The notes under the pieces: model-generated
Told to the model about the DNA's origin: nothing
Databases searched by the model: none
What the model saw: only the letters and a program-made list of their open reading frames with translations
Made by a program: the position numbers and the translations under genes
Source of the DNA: Anaerotalea alkaliphila
GTDB taxonomy: Bacteria > Bacillota > Clostridia > Lachnospirales > Vallitaleaceae
NCBI RefSeq assembly: GCF_010179735.1
Contig: NZ_JAAEEH010000006.1
Location: 1-64,000 of the forward strand
Direction of reading: 5' to 3'
DNA length: 64,000 nucleotides
Shown: in pieces, positions 8,193 to 17,600 of the stretch
Numbering within the stretch: the first letter of the stretch is position 1
Layout: each line of letters begins with the position of its first letter

Positions 8193-9215
8193 ATGAACAA
8201 AGCGTGTAACTCCTGCAGCGCACAACTATCCGCAAATGTCAAGTTTTGCAGGAAATGCGGCAAGCCGGTGGCGGAGGAGCGTAAGTGCATCCATTGCGGC
8301 AGGGCGGTTTCGGAAACGGCCAAATTCTGCAGAGGATGCGGGAAACCGGCCGCAGGCATGATTGGGAGGACGAGCAGGGCACCTGGAGGAAACGGTTTTC
8401 CCGACCGGGCGACCGCCAGGGAAGGGGAATTGATTTTCGAAATCGATATGCCGGATACCCCCGTACCGGACACAACTGAAGCAGCGGTGATGGAGGCGCA
8501 CGGTCCCATCAGGATTCTAGCGGGCGGGTTGGCAACGGCAATAAAAGGGATTGGAATGGCGGGTAAAAACAAAAAGGCCCTGTCCTTTGCGTTGGGTTCC
8601 GCATCGGTCTGGCTTGTCCTCAGCCTGCTGGCTGCTGTGGGGGTCCCTGTCCCTTCCTGGCTGCGCTTCCTCACCTTCGCCGATGGTGGGACCACCGGCG
8701 GCGCACCGGGAATGCTGGGCGGGATCGTAGGGAAAGGAATGTTCGTATCTCTGGTTGCGGGGCTGGCGACAGGAGCCAGGTCGCGGGCAAGGGTAAAGAA
8801 GGAAAAGGATAGGGCGGGGCAGTCGGCCGCAGCCAACGGGCTGGGGCTGACCCTTGCCGGCATGGGGCTCGCATGGATGCTCTACAATTGGATGAGCGGG
8901 GACAATTCCCCCCAGAACAGCATCATAGGGATTGTTGCGGCGGGAACGGCCCTCCGGTCGTCGAGCCAAAGCGGATTCATCCGCCGGCTTCTATTTTCCG
9001 TGACGGGGTGGCTGTCCCGGACCAAACTGCCGACGGATCTGCAGGCCGGCCGGTTGACGGCGGGCGTTGCTGCGGGCTTTGCGCTGGGGGTGCCCATGTC
9101 CGTAGTGGAAATCCCTTGGATCGGCTACTTTGCGGGCTTGCTCATCCTCCTGACCGGAGCGGCGCTCAGTTTGAAATCGGTTGACAATGCTCACTTGGGG
9201 TCTGACCCCAAGTGA
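8193..9215 (+). CDS. Double zinc-ribbon membrane protein
   Basis: A 340-residue protein opening with two zinc ribbons: C5xxC8/C19xxC22 and C32xxC35/C46xxC49, each with a KFCRxCGKP second knuckle. After a linker come hydrophobic segments (about residues 135-155, 180-205, 220-240, 290-315) that are probably membrane helices. ATG 8193 is chosen over in-frame ATG 8175 because GGAGG lies seven bases before it. Its last codons (NAHLGSDPK) are encoded by inverted repeat copy 3, which also supplies the stop codon, so the repeat seems to have replaced or extended the original C terminus. Function unknown; likely works with the two exported proteins upstream. Confidence 0.75.
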   Translation: MNKACNSCSAQLSANVKFCRKCGKPVAEERKCIHCGRAVSETAKFCRGCGKPAAGMIGRTSRAPGGNGFPDRATAREGELIFEIDMPDTPVPDTTEAAVMEAHGPIRILAGGLATAIKGIGMAGKNKKALSFALGSASVWLVLSLLAAVGVPVPSWLRFLTFADGGTTGGAPGMLGGIVGKGMFVSLVAGLATGARSRARVKKEKDRAGQSAAANGLGLTLAGMGLAWMLYNWMSGDNSPQNSIIGIVAAGTALRSSSQSGFIRRLLFSVTGWLSRTKLPTDLQAGRLTAGVAAGFALGVPMSVVEIPWIGYFAGLLILLTGAALSLKSVDNAHLGSDPK

Positions 9216-9220
9216 GCATT
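9186..9220. repeat. Dispersed inverted repeat, copy 3 (overlaps a gene end)
   Basis: A perfect 17-bp inverted repeat, AATGCTCACTTGGGGTC, around a single central T, followed by TTTTTC. It carries GCTCAC where the other copies have GCGCAC or GCGCAT. It covers the last ten codons and the stop of the zinc-ribbon membrane protein. Confidence 0.85.
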
Positions 9221-9364
9221 TTTTCTCTACAATCCTGGAGAAAAATGTGCTATAATTATTTTTGTCTCATTATTAACAAGCCGGTCTCGAGATAGCAGCT
9301 TCAGGTGCGCCCGTTGCGGAGCAAAACCACGTGGATGGCCGGGATATCCTGTGCGAGGTAAGAT
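9221..9364 (+). promoter_or_regulatory. Intergenic region with a -10-like TATAAT
   Basis: TATAAT lies at 9251-9256 without a good -35. The rest of this 144-base stretch shows nothing recognisable apart from the GAGGTAA ribosome binding site before 9365. Confidence 0.35.
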
Positions 9365-11314
9365 ATGTTTCAGAAGAAAATTCATTCCCTACCGATGATG
9401 CCCCTGCTGGCGCTGGCCCTGACGTTCCTGCTGGAGGTCTTCGGGCGCCATTCCGTAGGGAAGGCCCTGGGGTATGCCTTTTCGAATCCCCTGATGTTCC
9501 TGTACAACATGATGATTGTGCTGCTGACCCTTTCCATATCCACGCTTTTCAGGAGGCGGCGATTCATGCTGCTGCTCATCGCAGCCATTTGGTTCCTCCT
9601 GGGATGCGCCAATTTCATGGTGCTGAGCTTTCGGATCACACCTTTGGGGGCCATCGACTTCCAGCTGCTGAAATCCGTCATCGGGATTGTGGGAATCTAC
9701 ATCAGCTTCTACCAGGCGGTTCTGATCCTGCTGGCGTTCTGCCTCCTGGTGGTGGGCGTGGTCTATTCCTGGAGGCGGCTGCCACCCAGCAGGGTACGTT
9801 GCAAATCCGCCATCCTCACCATCGGCGCAACCGCAGGTTCCCTGCTCCTGGTCTCCAACCTTTCCGTGCAGGCGGAGGCCCTTTCCCAGAACTTCGACAA
9901 CATCACCGATGCCTATAGCGAGAACGGGTTCGCCTACAGCTTCTCCTCCGGCCTTGTGGACCGGGGAATCAAAAAGCCGGAGGATTACTCGCAGGAGCGC
10001 ATGGCGGAGGTTGCTGCCTCCCTGGAGGGTTCTCCATCCCTTTCCCAGGGAAGGCGTCCGAACCTGGTCATGGTCCAATTGGAGTCGTTCTTCGATGTGA
10101 ACCGCCTGGAAAACCTGGACTTTTCCCAAAACCCGCTCCCTCATTTCACCAGGCTCAGGGAGACGTTCTCGACCGGCCTTCTGGAGGTTCCCTCCATCGG
10201 ATCCGGGACCGCCAATACGGAGTTCGAGGTGCTGACGGGCATGAACCTGGAATATTTCGGCTCCGGGGAATATCCGTACAAGACGGTGCTGCAGGAGGCC
10301 GCTTGCGAGAGCCTCGGCTATCACCTCAGGAAAAACGGCTATGCCGCCCATGCAATCCACAACAATACGGCCACCTTCTACGACCGGAACCTGGTCTATT
10401 CAAATCTTGGATTCGAACGTTTCAGTCCCATCGAATACATGAATGACGTCCGCTACAACCCCACGGGTTGGGCCAAGGACGAGGTGCTGACAGGAGAAAT
10501 CCGCAAGGCGCTGGCCTCCGGCGGTTCCAGGGACTTCATCTATGCCGTTTCCGTCCAACCCCATGGGAAGTATCCGGAGGCTCCATTGGACGAAAACCAG
10601 AGGATTTTCGTGGAGGGGCTGGAGGAGGACGCCGCCAAGGCCTCCTTCGAATACTATGCCAACCAGATATTCGAGACGGACGCCTTTGTGGGGGAGCTGT
10701 TGCGGGAACTGTCCGCCTTTGGGGAACCCACGGTCGTCGTGCTCTTCGGGGACCATCTGCCGGCCCTGGCTGTGGAGGAGGAGGACCTTCGGGAAGGGGG
10801 GCGCTTCCAGACAGAGTATGTCATCTGGAGCAACTTCCCCCTGGAGAAGCAGGACAAGGATCTGACCGCCTACCAGCTAGGGGCGGAGGTCATGGAGCGG
10901 ATGGGGTTGGACGAGGGCATCCTGACAAAGCTACACCAGAACCGCTTTTGGGCGGACGATTACCAGGAAATGATGGTCCTCCTCCAGTATGACATGCTCT
11001 ATGGAGAGCAGGCCGTTTATGCGAGGAAGGGCAGCGCCGGTCCTCCGGAAGGGTCCGTCCTCGGGATGGGGATCTCTCCCATCGTCATCACCGGAATCCA
11101 ACAGTCGGGGGAATCCGTACAGGTTTCGGGCTTGGGGTTCACTCCCTGGAGTGTCGTCCATTTGGACGGAAAGGCCAAGGAGACCCGTTTCCTGGACGAC
11201 GGCGCGCTTTTGGTGGAGGACCTGGTCCTGGAAAAAGGGAGCCGGCTGCATGTGGCGCAGGTGGCTCGGAGCAAGGAGGTCCTGAGCCGGACCGCCGGGT
11301 TCATCGTGCAATGA
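9365..11314 (+). CDS. LtaS-family membrane sulfatase / phosphoglycerol transferase
   Basis: A 649-residue protein with about five N-terminal membrane helices (residues 10-165) and an extracellular alkaline-phosphatase-fold domain. Metal-site and catalytic positions fit the lipoteichoic acid synthase family: E240 in VQLESFFD, nucleophile candidate T282 in GSGTANTEFE, and D463/H464 in FGDHLP. Such enzymes move glycerol-phosphate from phosphatidylglycerol onto a surface polymer. After the catalytic domain (about residue 560) there is a small beta-rich tail (PIVITGIQQSGESVQVSG) resembling an IPT/Ig-like module, which is unusual for LtaS. Which polymer it makes is unknown. Confidence 0.85.
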   Translation: MFQKKIHSLPMMPLLALALTFLLEVFGRHSVGKALGYAFSNPLMFLYNMMIVLLTLSISTLFRRRRFMLLLIAAIWFLLGCANFMVLSFRITPLGAIDFQLLKSVIGIVGIYISFYQAVLILLAFCLLVVGVVYSWRRLPPSRVRCKSAILTIGATAGSLLLVSNLSVQAEALSQNFDNITDAYSENGFAYSFSSGLVDRGIKKPEDYSQERMAEVAASLEGSPSLSQGRRPNLVMVQLESFFDVNRLENLDFSQNPLPHFTRLRETFSTGLLEVPSIGSGTANTEFEVLTGMNLEYFGSGEYPYKTVLQEAACESLGYHLRKNGYAAHAIHNNTATFYDRNLVYSNLGFERFSPIEYMNDVRYNPTGWAKDEVLTGEIRKALASGGSRDFIYAVSVQPHGKYPEAPLDENQRIFVEGLEEDAAKASFEYYANQIFETDAFVGELLRELSAFGEPTVVVLFGDHLPALAVEEEDLREGGRFQTEYVIWSNFPLEKQDKDLTAYQLGAEVMERMGLDEGILTKLHQNRFWADDYQEMMVLLQYDMLYGEQAVYARKGSAGPPEGSVLGMGISPIVITGIQQSGESVQVSGLGFTPWSVVHLDGKAKETRFLDDGALLVEDLVLEKGSRLHVAQVARSKEVLSRTAGFIVQ

Positions 11315-11349
11315 GAAAGTTCATCGTACAGTAGAAAAGGAGGCAGGGA

Positions 11350-12399
11350 ATGGACCATCAAGAGCAGAAACACAAGCGGCGCGTCCGCTACAAGGGCACG
11401 CACCCCAAGGCCTTCAATGAAAAGTACAAGGAGCTGCAGCCGGAGAAGTATGCGGACGCCGTGGATAGGGTCATGCAGAAGGGCGGCACCCCTGCAGGCA
11501 TGCACCGTTCCATCTGCGTGAAGGAAATATTGGAGTTCCTGCAGGTCAAGCCGGGACAGACCGGACTGGACGCAACCCTGGGGTATGGGGGCCACACGCT
11601 GGAGATTCTGAAATGCCTGGATTCGAAGGGGCACCTGTATGCCCTTGACGTGGACCCGATCGAATTGCCGCGCACCAGGGAGCGTCTGGCGAACCTGGGA
11701 TATGGCCCCGAAATCCTTACGATCAGACAGATGAATTTTTCCGACATCGACAAGATCGCTTTGGAATCGGGCCCCTTGGATTTCGTGCTGGCGGATCTGG
11801 GCGTCTCCTCCATGCAGATCGACAATCCGGAAAGGGGGTTCACCTTCAAAAGCGAAGGCCCCCTGGACCTGCGATTGAACCCGGAAAAAGGAATGTCCGC
11901 TGCGGAACGCCTGAAGACCATTTCCCAGGAGGAGCTGGAGGGCATGTTGTTTGAGAATTCGGATGAGCCCCATGCCGCGGAAATCGCCCGGGCCATCGTT
12001 TCCGCTATCAGAAGAGGCGGAGCCATAGAAACCACGAAGCAGCTTCGGGAAATCATCAAAGGGACGCTGCAGTCTCTTCCCGAAAAGACCCGGGACCTGG
12101 AAGTGAAAAAATCCTGCCAGCGCTGCTTCCAGGCGTTGCGGATCGACGTGAACAACGAATTTGAAGTGCTATATGAATTCCTGGAGAAGCTTCCCGGCGT
12201 CCTTGCCGAGGGTGGACGCGTGGCCATCCTTTCCTTCCATTCAGGGGAAGACCGTCTCGTGAAGAAGTCCTTCAAGCGCTTCCTTCGGGAAGGGGTCTAC
12301 CAGGAGATCGCTCCTGATGCGATCCGGCCCTCAGCGGAAGAGTGCAACGCCAACAGCCGTGCCCGTTCCGCAAAGTTGCGCTGGGCGGTAAGGGCGTGA
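11350..12399 (+). CDS. rsmH: RsmH-family 16S rRNA (cytosine-N4) methyltransferase
   Basis: A 349-residue protein with the class I SAM fold and family hallmarks: DATLGYGGHT (SAM loop), DLGVSSMQIDNPERGFTF, LRIDVNNEFE, ILSFHSGEDRLVK and the C-terminal NSRARSAKLR. RsmH methylates N4 of C1402 in 16S rRNA. It has an N-terminal basic extension of about 40 residues before the usual start, and the SAM motif differs from the common DGTLGGGGHS. No mraZ, ftsL or other division genes lie nearby, so it could be a second RsmH-like copy rather than the dcw-cluster gene. The symbol is given for the family. Confidence 0.8.
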   Translation: MDHQEQKHKRRVRYKGTHPKAFNEKYKELQPEKYADAVDRVMQKGGTPAGMHRSICVKEILEFLQVKPGQTGLDATLGYGGHTLEILKCLDSKGHLYALDVDPIELPRTRERLANLGYGPEILTIRQMNFSDIDKIALESGPLDFVLADLGVSSMQIDNPERGFTFKSEGPLDLRLNPEKGMSAAERLKTISQEELEGMLFENSDEPHAAEIARAIVSAIRRGGAIETTKQLREIIKGTLQSLPEKTRDLEVKKSCQRCFQALRIDVNNEFEVLYEFLEKLPGVLAEGGRVAILSFHSGEDRLVKKSFKRFLREGVYQEIAPDAIRPSAEECNANSRARSAKLRWAVRA

Positions 12400-12402
12400 C
12401 GT

Positions 12403-12441
12403 ATGATGCGCACTTGGGGACTGTCCCCAAGTGCGCATCAT
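12403..12441. repeat. Dispersed inverted repeat, copy 4
   Basis: An 18-bp perfect inverted repeat, ATGATGCGCACTTGGGGA, with a 3-base CTG centre, four bases after the rsmH stop. Confidence 0.85.
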
Positions 12442-12469
12442 GTCTCCCTATGATTTCTATAACCAGAAT

Positions 12470-12515
12470 ATAACGGAACAAAGGGGCAGCAACCGCTGCC
12501 CCTTTGTTCCGTTAT
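12470..12515. terminator. Long perfect hairpin between convergent rsmH and katG
   Basis: A 21-bp perfect stem (12470-12490 with 12495-12515) closed by an AACC loop. It lies between the 3' ends of two convergent genes, so it probably acts in both directions. Confidence 0.75.
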
Positions 12516-12544
12516 TGCGTGTCGGCTTTCATCCGATCCAGGTT

Positions 12545-14822
<2,278 letters not shown>

Positions 14823-14848
14823 CAGGCAAAGAGATGTCTGAAGATTCT

Positions 14849-14887
14849 AAAATGCGCACTTGGGGTCAGACCCCAAGTGCGCATTTT
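14849..14887. repeat. Dispersed inverted repeat, copy 5
   Basis: A 19-bp perfect inverted repeat, AAAATGCGCACTTGGGGTC, around a single central A, followed by TTTTTTC-like sequence. It lies between the divergent katG and jetA promoters. Confidence 0.85.
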
Positions 14888-14898
14888 TTCCAAGCTAC

Positions 14899-14927
14899 TG
14901 GATTCAGAGTGTTTTTTCAGTTATACT
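14899..14927 (+). promoter_or_regulatory. Putative promoter of the Wadjet operon
   Basis: TATACT at 14922-14927 is a fair -10. The hexamer 17 bases upstream (TGGATT) is a poor -35. An AAGGAGG ribosome binding site follows, before the jetA ATG. Confidence 0.35.
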
Positions 14928-14966
14928 GGTTCGTAAGGAAACAATCGACCATCCAAGGAGGCCCCC

Positions 14967-16445
14967 ATGCAATCGAAGTGGCTGAAGCCCATTCCCGAAA
15001 CGAAATACCTGTCCGTGGAGAACGCCTGGCGCTACCGGGCCATCATGCGGACCTTCTACATCAACGACCTGCGGTACCGCCACTGGCTGGACAAGGAGAC
15101 GGTCTTCAACAGCCTGAAGGGGGAGGAGCGCTTTTCGGAGTACACCCTGGAGATGTGCGCCCAGGACCTGGAGGCCCTGCACCAATGGGGGAACCTGAGT
15201 GCGGTGCAGGACACCTCCAAGGTGGGCACCTACCAGCAGTTCGTCAACAAGCAGTTCCGTTACCAGATGACCGAATACGCCATCGAAATCGAACGCATGA
15301 CGGTGCGGCTGGAGAACCTGTTCATCGAAGGAGGCTCCCTGGAGCCCACGCTGATGGAACGGCTGAAGGAGCAGCTGCAACGGATTCCGGAACAGCTGCA
15401 TGCGGAACCCGGTGCGGTGGGCGGATGGTGGAGCGCCCTGACCAACGACTTCCAGCGGCTGAACCAAAGCTACCAGGACTATATCCGGGACTGGTCCGGA
15501 GCCAAGGCGGAGGAGCTGATGAAGACCAAGCATTTCCTGGTCTACAAGGAGAAGCTGGTGGAGTACCTGCGGCATTTCATCAAGGCCCTGCAGCAGCACG
15601 GCCACGAGATCGAGGGCATCCTGAAGAAGGTGCCCATAGGGGACAAGCGGGCACTGTTCGAAAGGATCACGGACTACGAGAGCGACGTTCCCCGGGTGGA
15701 CATGGAGACGCTGAAGCGGGAAGACCTGTACCGGAACGTGGAGGGGAAGTACCAAAGCATCGAAAGCTTCTTCATGGGAAGCGCGGCGGGGCAGGCCAGC
15801 GAGCTGGAAACCATCCTGGCCATGACCAACGAGATCATCCGGCGGATCACCCGCTACGCGGCCACCATCCTGGAGCAGTCCAGCCAGTACTCCAGCAGGA
15901 AGGAGGAGTACAGGACCGTGGCTGCCCTTTTTTCCGGAATGGGCTCCGTCGACGACGCCCACAGGCTGGCCGCCCAGGTCTTCGGCATTGCCGGCTACAA
16001 GCATTTCGCGGGGGACTACACCCGTGGGACGGAGAGCATCCAATCCTCCATCTATGAGGAGCCTCCGGTGGAGGAGGTCCTGACCCCCCGGATCCGCACC
16101 TACCGGGAAAAGGTGGAGAAGACCGCCATCGCGGACCATTCCCGGGAGAAGGCGGCCATGCGGGAACGGGTGCTGAAGGAGCGGGAGACGGAACGGGAGA
16201 TCCTCATGCGCCACCTGGAGAGCGGGCGGATCGAGATGGACGGAATCGGCAAGGTTTCCGCCAGCGTGCGCAGGAGCCTGCTGCGCTGGCTGACCCGGGC
16301 CATCGCGGAAAAAGGGGGCGTGGCAGTGACAGAGCACGGGCAGAAGTACCGCCTGCTCAACCCCCGGGAACAAAGACGCTGCGTGCTGGAATCCGAGGAC
16401 GGGTCCCTGGAGATGCCCGCCTACATACTGCAATTCGAGGAGTGA
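14967..16445 (+). CDS. jetA: Wadjet JetA (MukF/kleisin-like; DUF2397-like, type II)
   Basis: A 492-residue protein. The opening ENAWRYRAIMRTFY, then WGNLSAVQDTSKVGTYQQF and QFRYQMTEYAIEIERM, match the DUF2397/TIGR02677 pattern found in type II Wadjet systems. Wadjet is an SMC-like complex that recognises and cleaves circular plasmid DNA. JetA is the kleisin that bridges the JetC ATPase heads and recruits JetB and JetD. The N-terminal half looks like winged-helix plus helices; residues 380-460 hold another winged-helix-like part. It is the first gene of a tightly packed operon, with three bases between its stop and jetB. Confidence 0.88.
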   Translation: MQSKWLKPIPETKYLSVENAWRYRAIMRTFYINDLRYRHWLDKETVFNSLKGEERFSEYTLEMCAQDLEALHQWGNLSAVQDTSKVGTYQQFVNKQFRYQMTEYAIEIERMTVRLENLFIEGGSLEPTLMERLKEQLQRIPEQLHAEPGAVGGWWSALTNDFQRLNQSYQDYIRDWSGAKAEELMKTKHFLVYKEKLVEYLRHFIKALQQHGHEIEGILKKVPIGDKRALFERITDYESDVPRVDMETLKREDLYRNVEGKYQSIESFFMGSAAGQASELETILAMTNEIIRRITRYAATILEQSSQYSSRKEEYRTVAALFSGMGSVDDAHRLAAQVFGIAGYKHFAGDYTRGTESIQSSIYEEPPVEEVLTPRIRTYREKVEKTAIADHSREKAAMRERVLKERETEREILMRHLESGRIEMDGIGKVSASVRRSLLRWLTRAIAEKGGVAVTEHGQKYRLLNPREQRRCVLESEDGSLEMPAYILQFEE

Positions 16446-16448
16446 GCC

Positions 16449-17600
16449 ATGCAAGAGATTAGAGAACTGCTGAACCGGCGCTGGGTCCTGAAACGGAAGG
16501 ATCCGGAGCTGTATTTCCGGCTGAAGGACGCCTATGGGGCGTACCAGTCCTTCTTCAAGGACAAGCTGGGATACGCCCTGATCCTGAACCCCATCCTGGT
16601 GAAGGCGGAGAAGATTCCTGGAAGGCCCAGCCCCTGGATGGGCATCGGCGCCTTCGACACCCCCCTGGCCTACGTGTTCCTGTGCTGGCTCCTGATGTTC
16701 CTGGAGGAGATGGAGCCGGAGGAGCAGTTCGTGCTGGCCCAGGTGACGGACCATCTGAAATCCCAACCCATCGGCGCCGAGCCGGTGGACTGGACCGTCT
16801 ACTCCAACCGCAAGACCCTGATCAAGGTGCTCCACTTCCTGCAGGAGGAGGAGATGATCCTGGTGAGCGACGGGGACGACAGCCAGTTTGCGGGATCCGA
16901 AGAGGCGGTGGAGGTGCTCTACGAGAACACGGGGGCGTCCAAGTATTTCATGCGGCGCTTCCCCTTCGACATCACCGGGGTGAAGGACCCCAAAGCCTTC
17001 GAGACCCTGGACTGGCAGAGCGAGGAAGGGGACCGGGGACTGGTGCGGCGGCACCGGGTCTACCGGCGGCTGGTGATGGAGCCGGTGGTCTACCAGGAAG
17101 GGCCGGAGGACCAGGACTACCTCTACATCAAGAACCAGCGGGGACTCATCGCCGGCGACCTGGAGAAGGCCGTCCAGGCGGAACTGCATGTCCACCGGAA
17201 CGGGGCCCTGGTCCTGTTCCCTGACCAGAACAGCCTGACGGACACCCTGCCCAACCGCAAGAACATCTCCGACATCACCCTCCAGACCTGCCGGGAGGTC
17301 CGGCGGAAGGTGGAGGAAGGGGAGTGGGAAAGGGACCGGACGGACGTGGTCGTGCTCTCCAAGGTCCAGTGGCGCGCCTTCCTGGGGCAGGTAAGGGAAA
17401 CCTATGGGGAGGGCTGGAGCAAGGGTTATAGGGAACTGGGCGAAAGCCAGCTGGTGGCCGAGCTGACCCGGTACATGGAGGAGTTCGGGCTGCTGCAGGT
17501 GGACGAGACACACAAGGAAATCCGGCTGCTCCCGGGAGCGGCGAAGCTTTCGGGGGACTACCCGAAGGACTACTGGCAGAGGGGAAAGGACAGGACATGA
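16449..17600 (+). CDS. jetB: Wadjet JetB (MukE/kite-like; DUF2398-like)
   Basis: A 383-residue protein in the expected second position. The segments LKDAYGAYQSFFKDKLGYAL, PLAYVFLCWLLMFLEEMEPE and RKTLIKVLHFLQEEEMILV fit the DUF2398/TIGR02678 family. JetB is the winged-helix KITE subunit that binds the kleisin JetA and helps the complex hold and extrude DNA. Its last codons overlap jetC in an ATGA junction (17597-17600), a sign of coupled translation and fixed stoichiometry. Confidence 0.87.
   Translation: MQEIRELLNRRWVLKRKDPELYFRLKDAYGAYQSFFKDKLGYALILNPILVKAEKIPGRPSPWMGIGAFDTPLAYVFLCWLLMFLEEMEPEEQFVLAQVTDHLKSQPIGAEPVDWTVYSNRKTLIKVLHFLQEEEMILVSDGDDSQFAGSEEAVEVLYENTGASKYFMRRFPFDITGVKDPKAFETLDWQSEEGDRGLVRRHRVYRRLVMEPVVYQEGPEDQDYLYIKNQRGLIAGDLEKAVQAELHVHRNGALVLFPDQNSLTDTLPNRKNISDITLQTCREVRRKVEEGEWERDRTDVVVLSKVQWRAFLGQVRETYGEGWSKGYRELGESQLVAELTRYMEEFGLLQVDETHKEIRLLPGAAKLSGDYPKDYWQRGKDRT

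Noticed and set aside
14904-17513. An 869-codon open frame on the minus strand opposite jetA and jetB.
   Set aside because: It is the mirror of two well-recognised genes in GC-rich DNA, has a low-complexity Leu/His/Pro/Gln-rich product and no ribosome binding site.
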